Shown: positions 15,029-23,548 of the stretch, in pieces
Position numbering within the stretch: the first letter of the stretch is position 1
Layout: each line of letters starts with the position of its first letter
DNA from: Flavobacterium ajazii
GTDB lineage: Bacteria; Bacteroidota; Bacteroidia; Flavobacteriales; Flavobacteriaceae
DNA length: 64,000 bases
Assembly (NCBI RefSeq): GCF_010614725.1
Contig: NZ_JAAEHL010000003.1
Location: forward strand, 310,001-374,000
Direction: 5' to 3'
Translations under genes and position numbers: made by a program
Notes under the pieces: generated by a model
Seen by the model: the letters and a program-made list of their open reading frames with translations, nothing else
Databases searched by the model: none
Told to the model about the DNA's origin: nothing

Positions 15029-16720
15029 ATGAAAAAAATCTTACTTGCTTTATTTGTTCTCTTTTCCGTTTATTCATTCGCAGCTGATGTCAGTGGTAAA
15101 GTATTACTAGATAATAGTGCAACTTTTGAAAATTGTACAATCACTTTTACGCCAGTTTCTCCTAGTGCTGTACTTACCCAAACTACCTCTCTAGCAAATG
15201 GTAATTTTACGATAACTGTTCCTAATGGAGTCTATAATATTAAATATGAAAAAACCGGTTATCAAACTTATGAATTATTGAACTATTTTATAAATGGCAC
15301 AATAAATCTAAATGATGTAACACTATCATCTAACAACTTAATATTAGTAAATGGCAATGTAAGCGGTTCATGGAAAAAGGGAAATACTTATAGAGTAACA
15401 GGTAATATAACAGTTCCTGCAGGTCAAACCTTAACCATTGAAGAAGGTGTAGAAATAAAATTTGATGGTTATTATTCTTTAATTGTAAATGGTACTTTAT
15501 TGGCAAATGGCACTGCTGATAAATATATTAAATTCACGTCGAACAGCACCTCTCCAACAAATAAAGATTGGAATCAGCTAGTAATAAATGGCATTACAGA
15601 AATGGATTATTGTATTGTCGAATATGGTAAAGCGAAAAATGATGATAATATCGGTCTTATAAATATTACTGGGAATTTAACTCTTACTAATAGTATAATT
15701 AAAAACTCGGAACAAAGCGCTATAAGTATACGAAATACAGGTAACCTCACAGTAAAAAATAATAAGATATATGACTGCGCTTATGGTTTTTCTGTTTACA
15801 CAACAGGTATTGTGAACATAGAAGAAAATGAAATTTTTAACCTTTCAATAATTGGTATAAATATACATTTAAGTTCACCTCAATCAATTTTTAAAAATAA
15901 TATTGTATATAATTGTGTATTTGATGCTATCCAAGTACAGGGAACATATAAAATAGAACGTAATATTGTATTTAATTCTGGAGTCGGAATCAATGTTGTA
16001 TACGCCATGCCAAATATTATAAACAACACTATATTTTCTAATAAATATGGTATTAGCATATATAATAATGAATCTATAGTAACAAAACCAACGATTAATA
16101 ATAATGTCATAACAGATAATTTATACTATGGAATTTACTCAACTGGAACACACAAACCTCAATTAGTTTCTTATAATTTATTTTATAATAACAAATTGGG
16201 GAATGGTAATAATAATTTACCTATAGGTGTTGGTCCAATAATTACCGTCAATAAAAATAACACTCCATCTGATGCTTATTACAATATATTTATAAATCCA
16301 GAATTTGAATCTATTAATCCTGCTGAAACTTCTTTTTGTATTTTAAAAAGTATTTCTCCTGCTATTAATGCTGGAGATCCATCAACAATAACATCTAATG
16401 GTACTATAGCTGATATTGGTGCAAAAGAATTAGGCGGAAATCTATCTACAGGAGATTTTAATAATTCTAAACTAGAAAGCATAAAAGTCTTTCCAAATCC
16501 AACAACTGACTTCCTATCATTTGAAACCAATCAAAATCAAACATTTGATAGTATAAAATTCTTTGACATAAATGGAAAAAACATTGATCATGTTAAATTA
16601 GACGAATCTAAGTCAAGTTATCAATGGAAAGTATCCAGCCATTTTAATACAGGAGTGTATGTTTATGTAATTATGAACGGAAATTCAATCATATACTCAG
16701 GAAAATTTATAAAAAAATAA
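15029..16720 (+). CDS. Secreted beta-helix protein with T9SS type A sorting domain
   Basis: The 563-residue protein starts with a signal peptide ending SFA. It has a carboxypeptidase-regulatory-like beta domain (about 20-105), then parallel beta-helix repeats rich in NNTI, NNVI and NLTI strands (about 110-440). It ends with a T9SS type A sorting domain beginning VFPNPTTDFLSFE and ending SGKFIKK. It is therefore exported through type IX secretion and is probably attached to the cell surface. Its ligand is unknown. It lies inside the trp operon, between trpG and trpD, and looks more AT-rich than its neighbours, which suggests insertion into the operon. Confidence 0.85.
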   Translation: MKKILLALFVLFSVYSFAADVSGKVLLDNSATFENCTITFTPVSPSAVLTQTTSLANGNFTITVPNGVYNIKYEKTGYQTYELLNYFINGTINLNDVTLSSNNLILVNGNVSGSWKKGNTYRVTGNITVPAGQTLTIEEGVEIKFDGYYSLIVNGTLLANGTADKYIKFTSNSTSPTNKDWNQLVINGITEMDYCIVEYGKAKNDDNIGLINITGNLTLTNSIIKNSEQSAISIRNTGNLTVKNNKIYDCAYGFSVYTTGIVNIEENEIFNLSIIGINIHLSSPQSIFKNNIVYNCVFDAIQVQGTYKIERNIVFNSGVGINVVYAMPNIINNTIFSNKYGISIYNNESIVTKPTINNNVITDNLYYGIYSTGTHKPQLVSYNLFYNNKLGNGNNNLPIGVGPIITVNKNNTPSDAYYNIFINPEFESINPAETSFCILKSISPAINAGDPSTITSNGTIADIGAKELGGNLSTGDFNNSKLESIKVFPNPTTDFLSFETNQNQTFDSIKFFDINGKNIDHVKLDESKSSYQWKVSSHFNTGVYVYVIMNGNSIIYSGKFIKK

Positions 16721-16768
16721 AGACAAATTCTATAGTAATAAATAGAGTTTACTTCAATAAATAAATAA

Positions 16769-17761
16769 ATGAAAACAATATTAAACAAATTAATCAACCA
16801 CGAAGTGCTTACCAAAGAAGAAGCAAAAAATGTATTGATTAATATTTCAAGCGGTCAGTATAATCCAAGTCAGATTTCTGCTTTTTTGACCGTATTTATG
16901 ATGCGAAGCATTACAATTGACGAATTAATCGGTTTCAGAGAAGCACTTTCTGAATTGTGTATCCGTATTGATTTATCCGATTATAATACTATCGATTTGG
17001 TAGGTACCGGAGGTGACGGAAAAGACACTTTTAACATCTCTACCTTAGCATCATTTGTAACAGCCGGGGCCGGGATAAAAGTGACTAAGCATGGTAATTA
17101 CGGGGTTTCATCTATTACAGGTTCCAGTAATGTTATGGAAGCTTTAGGAGTTAAATTTAGTAACGACCCAAGCTTCCTTGAAAAATGTGTAGACAAGGCG
17201 GGTATTTGTATTCTGCATGCTCCTCTGTTCCACCCTGCTATGAAACATGTTGGACCACTTCGTAAAGAACTGGCTGTCAGAACCATTTTCAACATTCTCG
17301 GACCACTAATTAATCCTTCTTTTCCAAAAAATCAATTACTGGGGGTTTTCAATCTGGAATTAGCCCGAATGTATGCTTATCTCTATCAAAACACCGATAG
17401 TAATTTTACAATTGTACATGCTTTGGATGGTTATGACGAAATCTCTTTAACAGGACCAACCAAAATAATTACTCATAGTACCGAAGGCATGTTAAATCCT
17501 GAAGATTTTGGTGTTCAATTAATCAAGCAAAGCGACATTAAAGGTGGAGAAACTGTTGCCGAATCTGCTGAAATTTTCATGAATATTATTTCAGGAAAAG
17601 GTACCGAAGCGCAAAATAATGTCGTTTGTGCCAACGCAGCCATGGCTATTGCAACGGTTACAAAATGTTCTCCAATTGAAGGATTTGAATTAGCAAAAGA
17701 AAGTTTATTATCTGGAAAGGGACTAAAAGCATTAAATAAATTGAAAGATTTAATGATTTAA
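16769..17761 (+). CDS. trpD: Anthranilate phosphoribosyltransferase
   Basis: TrpD transfers the phosphoribosyl group of PRPP to anthranilate, the second step of tryptophan synthesis. The 330-residue protein carries the PRPP-binding GTGGDGKDTFNIST motif starting at Gly79, followed by KHGNYGVSSITGSSNVMEALG and the HPAMKHVGPLRKEL segment, all family signatures. It is not fused to TrpG. It starts 48 bases after the inserted beta-helix gene and is followed after 5 bases by a small four-helix-bundle gene, so the insertions have not broken the operon. Confidence 0.96.
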   Translation: MKTILNKLINHEVLTKEEAKNVLINISSGQYNPSQISAFLTVFMMRSITIDELIGFREALSELCIRIDLSDYNTIDLVGTGGDGKDTFNISTLASFVTAGAGIKVTKHGNYGVSSITGSSNVMEALGVKFSNDPSFLEKCVDKAGICILHAPLFHPAMKHVGPLRKELAVRTIFNILGPLINPSFPKNQLLGVFNLELARMYAYLYQNTDSNFTIVHALDGYDEISLTGPTKIITHSTEGMLNPEDFGVQLIKQSDIKGGETVAESAEIFMNIISGKGTEAQNNVVCANAAMAIATVTKCSPIEGFELAKESLLSGKGLKALNKLKDLMI

Positions 17762-17766
17762 AAATT

Positions 17767-18135
17767 ATGACTAAATCTTTTGAAGAGTTTGAAGTCTATA
17801 AAAAAGGAATTTTATTAGCTAAATTTATTTTTGAATTGATGAATAACAAGTCCTTTGAAAAAGAATTTGGCTTTAAAGATCAGATAAAAAGAGCCGTCAT
17901 TTCAATAACAAATAACATTGCTGAAGGATCGGAATACAACAATAACAAACAATTGATTAAATATTTGAAAATTTCGAAAGGAAGTTGTGCAGAAGTTAGA
18001 AGTATGCTTATTTTATCAAGAGAACTTGGTTTATGTAATCAGTCAGAAATTCAAAAAAGTTACGACATAACGATTGAAATTTCTCAGAACCTTTCAAATT
18101 TTATAAAGTACTTAAACACTAAAATAGATGCTTAA
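17767..18135 (+). CDS. Four-helix-bundle protein (23S intervening-sequence family)
   Basis: This 122-residue helical protein matches the family often annotated as 23S rRNA intervening-sequence protein, with segments such as FEEFEVYKKG, IKRAVISITNNIAEGSEYNN and ISKGSCAEVRSML. The family forms four-helix bundles that assemble into pentamers; its function is unknown. Here it is not inside an rRNA gene but in the trp operon, 5 bases after trpD. A relative lies at 45309-45668. It may be a mobile passenger gene. Confidence 0.85.
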   Translation: MTKSFEEFEVYKKGILLAKFIFELMNNKSFEKEFGFKDQIKRAVISITNNIAEGSEYNNNKQLIKYLKISKGSCAEVRSMLILSRELGLCNQSEIQKSYDITIEISQNLSNFIKYLNTKIDA

Positions 18136-18191
18136 TTTAACAGATAACAAATAATTCAATCTTTAAATTTTTCAATCTTTAAATAAATAAA

Positions 18192-18971
18192 ATGAACATA
18201 TTAGATAAAATTATAATAGACAAAAAAAGGGAAGTAACCCTTAAGAAATCGATTATACCGGTTTCTCAATTAGAAGCTTCAGTATTCTTTGGAAAAGAAA
18301 CTATTTCGCTTAGTCAGAAATTAAAGGAAAGCAACTCCGGAATTATCGCAGAACACAAACGCCGTTCTCCTTCAAAATCAATCATCAACAATAATTTTAC
18401 AGTTGAAGAAGTTGTTAGAGGTTACGAAGATGCCGGAGCCTGCGGAATTTCAGTTTTAACCGATGGAAAATATTTTGGAGGTTCTCTTGACGATTTGCTT
18501 TTAGCTAGGGCTTCTGTAAATATTCCTCTTTTGCGAAAAGAATTTATTGTAGACGAATACCAGATTTTAGAAGCAAAAGCACACGGAGCCGATTTGATTC
18601 TGTTAATCGCAGCGGTTTTAACTCGTGAAGAAATCAAATCATTATCTGAATTTGCTAAAAAACTAGGTTTGGAAGTTTTATTGGAAGTTCATAACCAGGA
18701 AGAACTGGAAAAATCAATTATGCCAAGTTTAGATATGATTGGCGTGAATAACCGAAACCTGAAAACCTTCGAAGTAAGTCTTAATTTCAGTAAAGAACTG
18801 GCTTCACAAATCCCAAATGATTTTGTAAAAGTTTCAGAAAGCGGAATTTCATCAGTCGAAGCTATTCAGGAATTAAAACCTTACGGATACAAAGGTTTTC
18901 TAATCGGAGAAAACTTCATGAAAACGGATAATGCCGGACAGGCTGCAACAGAGTTTATCCAGAAATTGTAA
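18192..18971 (+). CDS. trpC: Indole-3-glycerol phosphate synthase
   Basis: TrpC cyclises the ring-opened carboxyphenylamino-deoxyribulose phosphate to indole-3-glycerol phosphate. The 259-residue TIM-barrel protein has the catalytic lysine segment IIAEHKRRSPSKS, the ISVLTDGKYFGGS strand, LLRKEFIVDEYQ and VNNRNLKTF, all conserved. The first is slightly unusual, with AEHKRRS in place of the common AEFKRRS. The enzyme is not fused to TrpF, which is a separate gene two positions downstream. Confidence 0.95.
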   Translation: MNILDKIIIDKKREVTLKKSIIPVSQLEASVFFGKETISLSQKLKESNSGIIAEHKRRSPSKSIINNNFTVEEVVRGYEDAGACGISVLTDGKYFGGSLDDLLLARASVNIPLLRKEFIVDEYQILEAKAHGADLILLIAAVLTREEIKSLSEFAKKLGLEVLLEVHNQEELEKSIMPSLDMIGVNNRNLKTFEVSLNFSKELASQIPNDFVKVSESGISSVEAIQELKPYGYKGFLIGENFMKTDNAGQAATEFIQKL

Positions 18972-18983
18972 AAAACAGTAACT

Positions 18984-19523
18984 ATGACTATAAACAAGTC
19001 TATAGGTTTTATACTTTTAATCTTAATTTCTTTTCAAGGTATATCCCAAAAAAAGGAAGACACGCCTATTAAATTTGATGAAAAGTCTAAAGAGTATAAA
19101 GTTATTATAAACAAAGAAGTTCTAAAAAAATACTCATTTAATTCAGATTATCCAGCTGTTACTTTGAGTTTAAGACAAAATACTTTTATTTATTCTTTAA
19201 ATAATAGCCCATATGAAAAAGCAGAAAATTTTAACCAGGAAAGTAAAAATGCTGATTTATGGATTGAACCAAGAGATCCAGAAATAAATTCTTTCCCTGA
19301 AGAAACCTCTCAGCTAAAATTAGTAAATCAAAAATGGGAATTTAATTATCTAAAAAACATTAAAGATTTTACTCTTAGTGAATATGCAATTGAGCGAAAA
19401 AATATAAAAACAGGAACAATTTTTCTAATAAAAATGACAGAAGGCAAAATATTCAAAGTTAGAATTGATTCTTTCAACATAGAAAAAGAAGAAATCAGTT
19501 TAACTTACAAATTGCTTGAATAA
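18984..19523 (+). CDS. Secreted or membrane-anchored protein of unknown function
   Basis: I do not recognise this 179-residue protein. It starts with a hydrophobic signal-like segment ending GISQ, followed by a Lys- and Glu-rich soluble region. It has no clear domain. It lies 12 bases after trpC and 18 bases before trpF, so it is almost certainly translated from the trp mRNA. The tight spacing makes it a real gene rather than a chance frame. A role in tryptophan synthesis is not implied by its sequence. Confidence 0.7.
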   Translation: MTINKSIGFILLILISFQGISQKKEDTPIKFDEKSKEYKVIINKEVLKKYSFNSDYPAVTLSLRQNTFIYSLNNSPYEKAENFNQESKNADLWIEPRDPEINSFPEETSQLKLVNQKWEFNYLKNIKDFTLSEYAIERKNIKTGTIFLIKMTEGKIFKVRIDSFNIEKEEISLTYKLLE

Positions 19524-19541
19524 AAAAATAAGCTAAACACA

Positions 19542-20174
19542 ATGAAACTCAAAATATGCGGTATGAAATATCCTGAAAACATCCTCGAAGTAGGTTCACT
19601 CCTACCCGATTATATGGGATTTATTTTCTGGGAAAAATCCGCAAGATATTGTGACGGAAATATTCCGGAACTTATAAAAACGATTAAAAAAGTCGGTGTT
19701 TTCGTCAATCAAACTCAGGAAGAAATTCTGGATAAGGTTGAAAAACACAATTTACAGGCTGTACAATTACACGGAAATGAATCGGTTGAATTTTGTTCAG
19801 AATTAAAAAAACAACTTCCTAAGAAAATCGAAATTATTAAAGTATTTTCGGCTGATGAAAATTTTGATTTTGAATTTATTACACCTTTTGAAAATGTCTG
19901 TGATTATTTTCTTTTTGACACCAAAGGAAAATTACCGGGCGGAAACGGAACAACTTTCGACTGGAACATATTAAAAAAATACAATTCGAAAAAGCCTTTC
20001 TTTTTGAGCGGCGGCATCGGAATGAATGAATTAAAAGCCATTGAAGAAATTTCAAAAACTAAATTACCTATTTATGCAGTCGACGTAAATAGTAAATTTG
20101 AAATCGAACCAGGGCTAAAAAATAAAAATCTATTAAGCAATTTTAAGCGCAAATTTGAAATTGTAAACATTTAA
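19542..20174 (+). CDS. trpF: Phosphoribosylanthranilate isomerase
   Basis: TrpF performs the Amadori rearrangement of phosphoribosylanthranilate. The 210-residue TIM-barrel protein starts with the KICGM motif containing the catalytic Cys (residue 5). It has the GVFVNQTQEEI strand, LSGGIG phosphate-binding loop and AVDVNSKFE with the catalytic Asp near the C-terminus. Length and order match free-standing TrpF. It is followed after 12 bases by trpB. Confidence 0.94.
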   Translation: MKLKICGMKYPENILEVGSLLPDYMGFIFWEKSARYCDGNIPELIKTIKKVGVFVNQTQEEILDKVEKHNLQAVQLHGNESVEFCSELKKQLPKKIEIIKVFSADENFDFEFITPFENVCDYFLFDTKGKLPGGNGTTFDWNILKKYNSKKPFFLSGGIGMNELKAIEEISKTKLPIYAVDVNSKFEIEPGLKNKNLLSNFKRKFEIVNI

Positions 20175-20186
20175 AATTTATAAAAA

Positions 20187-21368
20187 ATGAGTTTTAACGT
20201 CAACGAAAAAGGATATTACGGAGAATTTGGAGGAGCTTACATCCCTGAAATGTTGTATCCAAATGTAGAAGAATTACGTCAAAAGTATTTAAGTATCATG
20301 GATGAACCTGATTTTAAAGCAGAGTTCAATCAACTACTCAAAGATTATGTAGGACGCCCTAGTCCATTGTATTTTGCAAAACGTTTGTCTGAAAAATACA
20401 ATACTAAAATCTACCTTAAAAGAGAAGATTTAAATCATACCGGAGCACACAAAGTAAACAACACCATCGGACAAATTTTGCTTGCAAAACGTTTGGGTAA
20501 AAAAAGAATCATTGCCGAAACCGGAGCAGGTCAGCACGGTGTGGCAACTGCAACAGTTTGCGCTTTAATGGGAATTGAATGTATCGTGTACATGGGCGAA
20601 ATCGACATTGCACGCCAGGCACCAAACGTGGCCCGTATGAAAATGCTGGGTGCTGAAGTTCGTCCGGCACTTTCTGGTTCACGAACCTTAAAAGACGCTA
20701 CAAACGAGGCCATCCGTGACTGGATAAACAATCCGGTTGATACCCATTATATTATCGGATCTGCAATTGGACCTCATCCTTATCCGGATATGGTTACCCG
20801 TTTCCAAAGCATCATTTCTGAGGAAATCAAATGGCAGCTAAAAGAAAAAGAAGGCCGTGAAAATCCGGATTATGTAGTGGCTTGCATCGGCGGAGGAAGT
20901 AATGCTGCCGGAACATATTATCACTTTTTGCACGAGCCTGAAGTTGGAATCATTGCAGTTGAAGCAGCAGGAAAAGGTGTCGACAGCGGACACAGTGCTG
21001 CAACAAGCAAATTAGGAAAAGTTGGAGTTATTCACGGTTGTAAAACCCTTTTAATGCAAACTCCAGACGGACAAATTACAGAACCATACTCGATTTCTGC
21101 AGGACTTGATTATCCTGGCGTTGGTCCTATGCATGCGCATTTGGCTCAAACCGGACGTGGCGAATTTTTCTCAGTAACCGATGACGATGCCATGAATGCA
21201 GGTTTACAGCTTACAAAATTAGAAGGAATCATTCCGGCAATTGAAAGTGCGCATGCCTTTGCGGTTTTGGATCAGAAAAAATTCAAACCGACAGATGTGG
21301 TGGTAATCAGCCTTTCTGGTCGTGGAGACAAAGATTTAGACAATTATATTGACTATTTTAAATTGTAA
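20187..21368 (+). CDS. trpB: Tryptophan synthase beta chain
   Basis: TrpB joins indole and serine to make tryptophan, using pyridoxal phosphate. In this 393-residue protein Lys89 in HTGAHKVNN is the PLP Schiff-base lysine. The phosphate-binding loop GGGSNAAG is near residue 229, and the N-terminal [14 protein letters not shown] segment is typical of the TrpB1 form that pairs with TrpA. It is separated from trpA by a repeat, a gamma-glutamylcyclotransferase-like gene and a second palindrome block, an unusual arrangement for these two subunits. Confidence 0.97.
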   Translation: MSFNVNEKGYYGEFGGAYIPEMLYPNVEELRQKYLSIMDEPDFKAEFNQLLKDYVGRPSPLYFAKRLSEKYNTKIYLKREDLNHTGAHKVNNTIGQILLAKRLGKKRIIAETGAGQHGVATATVCALMGIECIVYMGEIDIARQAPNVARMKMLGAEVRPALSGSRTLKDATNEAIRDWINNPVDTHYIIGSAIGPHPYPDMVTRFQSIISEEIKWQLKEKEGRENPDYVVACIGGGSNAAGTYYHFLHEPEVGIIAVEAAGKGVDSGHSAATSKLGKVGVIHGCKTLLMQTPDGQITEPYSISAGLDYPGVGPMHAHLAQTGRGEFFSVTDDDAMNAGLQLTKLEGIIPAIESAHAFAVLDQKKFKPTDVVVISLSGRGDKDLDNYIDYFKL

Positions 21369-21385
21369 TAAAAGTTGTATTTTTG

Positions 21386-21505
21386 GGCGTTACCCAATCC
21401 CGATAGCTATCGGGAGGGCTGTCCGCTATATTCCCGATAACAAAAACTACGGCTAAAAGCCTTGTTTTTCTAATCGAGAGATGCCGCTCCCATCCCTAAC
21501 GCACA
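21386..21505. repeat. Dispersed intergenic repeat, copy 2
   Basis: This copy begins GGCGTTACCCAATCCCGATA and ends ATCCCTAACGCA. It shares its end blocks and the GGGCTGTCCGC block with copy 1 at 7266-7390, while the middle differs. It contains the palindrome CCCGATAGCTATCGGG and a second CCCGATA. It lies inside the trp operon, between trpB and the next gene. Confidence 0.65.
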
Positions 21506-21531
21506 CAAAATAACGAGAAAAATATAGATTT

Positions 21532-21849
21532 ATGGAACAGTTATTCTCTTACGGAACATTACAGTCAAAAGAAATTCAGATGCAGGTTTTTAACAAAGTG
21601 TTAACCGGAACCCCGGATCAGTTAACGGGGTACAAGCTAAAAGACCTTCAAATAGAAGAAGAATTTGGTATTGAAGACTATTTTGTAGCGACACCAAGTG
21701 AAAATCCATCGGATGCTGTAGATGGTATCGTTTACAATATTTCCAGTGCTGATTTGGCAAAAGCGGATCAATTCGAGTCCAACGCCTACAAAAGAGTTCA
21801 GATAACGCTGAAATCCGGAATTGTTGCATGGATCTACATTGAAAATTAA
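21532..21849 (+). CDS. Gamma-glutamylcyclotransferase (AIG2-like) family protein
   Basis: This 105-residue protein has the family's N-terminal LFSYGTLQS motif, with the YGTL substrate loop at residues 7-10, and an acidic residue in DQFESNAYKR as the likely catalytic Glu. The fold acts on gamma-glutamyl amides or related bonds; the substrate here is unknown. It sits between trpB and trpA with a repeat on each side, so it is an inserted gene with no evident link to tryptophan synthesis. Confidence 0.85.
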   Translation: MEQLFSYGTLQSKEIQMQVFNKVLTGTPDQLTGYKLKDLQIEEEFGIEDYFVATPSENPSDAVDGIVYNISSADLAKADQFESNAYKRVQITLKSGIVAWIYIEN

Positions 21850-21860
21850 GCTGTTTCAGA

Positions 21861-21952
21861 TTATCCTGCAAGTTTTTTTAAAACTTGTCGGAATAAAAAA
21901 TAACTCAAAAACATAACAAACCTACAAGGTTTTGAAAACCTTGCAGGAGAAA
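21861..21952. repeat. Two related palindromes before trpA
   Basis: An imperfect palindrome around 21861-21890 (TCCTGCAAGTTTTTTTAAAA, then CTTGTCGGA) is followed at 21922-21952 by CCTACAAGGTTTTGAAAACC and TTGCAGG. Both belong to the same CCTGCAAG/CTTGCAGG type of intergenic palindrome also seen at 6413-6441. They lie between the cyclotransferase gene and trpA. Confidence 0.55.
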
Positions 21953-21963
21953 GACATATCAAA

Positions 21964-22725
21964 ATGAATAGAATAACTCAAAAATTACAAGAAGATAAAA
22001 AGATCCTTTCGATCTATTTTTCTGCAGGATATCCAAACTTAAATGATACCGTTCAGATTATTCAGGATTTAGAAAAAAACGGCGTTGATTTAATCGAAAT
22101 CGGTCTTCCTTTCAGCGATCCTTTAGCAGACGGACCAACAATTCAGGCGAGTTCCACTACAGCACTTCATAACGGAATGACAACTGAAATTCTTTTCAAC
22201 CAACTGAAAAACATCCGCGAAAGTGTAAAAATTCCGTTGATTATCATGGGGTATTTCAATCCAATGTTGCAATACGGAGTGGAAGCTTTCTGTAAAAAAT
22301 GTGCCGAAATCGGAATTGACGGATTAATTATTCCTGATCTTCCAGTTGATGTTTATGCCGATGAATACAAAGCAATTTTCGAAAAATACGGTTTAATCAA
22401 TGTGTTTTTGATTACGCCTCAAACTTCAGATGAGCGTATCCGCTTTATTGACAGCGTTTCAAACGGATTTATTTATATGGTAAGTTCTGCAAGTGTTACA
22501 GGATCTCAGGCAGGATTTGGAGATACTCAGGAAACGTATTTCGAAAGAATAGCAGATTTAAACCTGAAAAATCCTCAAATCGTTGGTTTCGGAATTTCAA
22601 ATAAAGAAACCTTCACTCAGGCTACAAAATATGCAAAAGGTGCCATTATTGGAAGTGCTTTTATTAAACATTTAAGCGAAAGCGGAAGTGGAAAAATTGA
22701 AGAGTTTGTTGGTGAGATTAGATGA
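21964..22725 (+). CDS. trpA: Tryptophan synthase alpha chain
   Basis: TrpA splits indole-3-glycerol phosphate to indole and glyceraldehyde 3-phosphate and channels indole to TrpB. The 253-residue TIM-barrel has the FSAGYPNLNDT segment, catalytic Glu45 in LIEIGLPFSDP and Asp56 in LADGPTIQ. The phosphate loop GSAFIKHL is near the C-terminus. It is the last gene of the operon and is followed by an intrinsic terminator. Confidence 0.96.
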   Translation: MNRITQKLQEDKKILSIYFSAGYPNLNDTVQIIQDLEKNGVDLIEIGLPFSDPLADGPTIQASSTTALHNGMTTEILFNQLKNIRESVKIPLIIMGYFNPMLQYGVEAFCKKCAEIGIDGLIIPDLPVDVYADEYKAIFEKYGLINVFLITPQTSDERIRFIDSVSNGFIYMVSSASVTGSQAGFGDTQETYFERIADLNLKNPQIVGFGISNKETFTQATKYAKGAIIGSAFIKHLSESGSGKIEEFVGEIR

Positions 22726-22745
22726 TTAATGTGTTGAAAAATAAC

Positions 22746-22785
22746 AAAAAACGGTATTTAATAACAAATTTAAATGCCGTTTTTA
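22746..22785 (+). terminator. Terminator at the end of the trp operon
   Basis: AACGGTATTTAA at 22750-22761 pairs with TTAAATGCCGTT at 22770-22781, with one G-T wobble, flanked by A- and T-runs (TTTTA to 22785). Confidence 0.85.
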
Positions 22786-22825
22786 TTTTAAGAATCTTAT
22801 AAACATAACCTTTTCAAATATTTTA

Positions 22826-22833
22826 TACCTTTG
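22826..22833 (+). promoter_or_regulatory. Candidate -7 box for the toxin-antitoxin pair
   Basis: TACCTTTG matches TAnnTTTG and lies 16 bases before the ATG at 22850. Confidence 0.45.
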
Positions 22834-22849
22834 AATAAAATCAATTATT

Positions 22850-23092
22850 ATGGATTTAGAAGCTCGTAAAATATCATTTGTACAAGAATTCCTTAGATTG
22901 GAAAATGAAGAAATAGTCAATCAGCTTGAAAAATTGCTTCATGAACAAAAAGTTCAATTATTAGACTTGGAAATGAAACCGATGAATTTGGATCAATTTA
23001 ATAACGAAATTGACCAATCTGTAAATGATGCTGCTCAGTCCCGAATTATTTCTTCCAAAGATTTAAAATCAAGAATTCAGAAATGGGATTAA
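22850..23092 (+). CDS. Probable antitoxin of a RelE/ParE-type pair
   Basis: This 80-residue protein is acidic and helical. Its C-terminal half contains the segment NLDQFNNEIDQSVNDA and ends KDLKSRIQKWD, which looks like a toxin-binding tail. It overlaps the start of the RelE/ParE-family gene by 10 bases, the normal layout of an antitoxin-toxin operon. I do not recognise the exact antitoxin family, and no DNA-binding motif is clear. Confidence 0.75.
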   Translation: MDLEARKISFVQEFLRLENEEIVNQLEKLLHEQKVQLLDLEMKPMNLDQFNNEIDQSVNDAAQSRIISSKDLKSRIQKWD

Positions 23093-23400
23093 CTGTTTAT
23101 TGGACTCAATTTGCAGAGGATAAGCTTACGGATATTTTTGAGTATTATAAATATAAAGCAGGATTAAAAGTTGCAAAAGCATTAATTGATGGTTTAGTAG
23201 ATTCCTCAATTTCACTTGAGTTTAATGCTTATGGCGGTCAAAAAGAAGAACTTCTGTCTGAAAGAATTCAAGATTTTAGATATTTAGTTTTTAAAAATTA
23301 TAAAATTATTTACTGGATTGATGAATATAAAAATGCCGTTTATATCTCTAATATTTTCGACACCAGACAAAATCCTATCAAAATAAAATTAAGCAAATAA
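23083..23400 (+). CDS. RelE/ParE family toxin
   Basis: This 105-residue protein has the RelE/ParE fold pattern: WTQFAEDKLTDIFEYY at the N-terminus, a central basic helix, RIQDFRYLVFKNYKIIYWID and a C-terminal VYISNIFDTRQNP strand. RelE members cut mRNA at ribosomes and ParE members poison gyrase; I cannot tell which applies. It overlaps the antitoxin gene by 10 bases and is followed by a strong terminator, so the pair is a complete unit. Confidence 0.88.
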   Translation: MGLTVYWTQFAEDKLTDIFEYYKYKAGLKVAKALIDGLVDSSISLEFNAYGGQKEELLSERIQDFRYLVFKNYKIIYWIDEYKNAVYISNIFDTRQNPIKIKLSK

Positions 23401-23402
23401 AT

Positions 23403-23440
23403 AAAAAAGGCTGAAATAAGTTAATATTTCAGCCTTTTTT
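23403..23440 (+). terminator. Terminator after the toxin gene
   Basis: AGGCTGAAATA at 23408-23418 pairs perfectly with TATTTCAGCCT at 23425-23435, flanked by A-runs and six T residues. Confidence 0.92.
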
Positions 23441-23489
23441 ATTCAAAAACACCGAAACAGTTTTATGTTAATATTATGTTAAACAAAAA

Positions 23490-23522
23490 CTAAACAAGTG
23501 TTTAATTTAAACAACTGTTTAG
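23490..23522. promoter_or_regulatory. Palindromic TetR operator
   Basis: A 33-base near-perfect palindrome (CTAAACA...TGTTTAG) has 14 of its 16 symmetric pairs matching. It ends 26 bases before the TetR start codon and covers the likely promoter. It is the probable binding site through which the TetR protein controls its own efflux operon. Confidence 0.8.
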
Positions 23523-23548
23523 TTTTGTATTCGATTAGAAACAATACC

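Noticed and set aside
17767..18135. rRNA intervening sequence
   Set aside because: The protein family carries that name, but no 23S rRNA sequence surrounds either copy.
23498..23548. Upstream GTG start for the TetR gene
   Set aside because: It lies within the operator palindrome and adds a poorly conserved leader; the ATG at 23549 fits the family.
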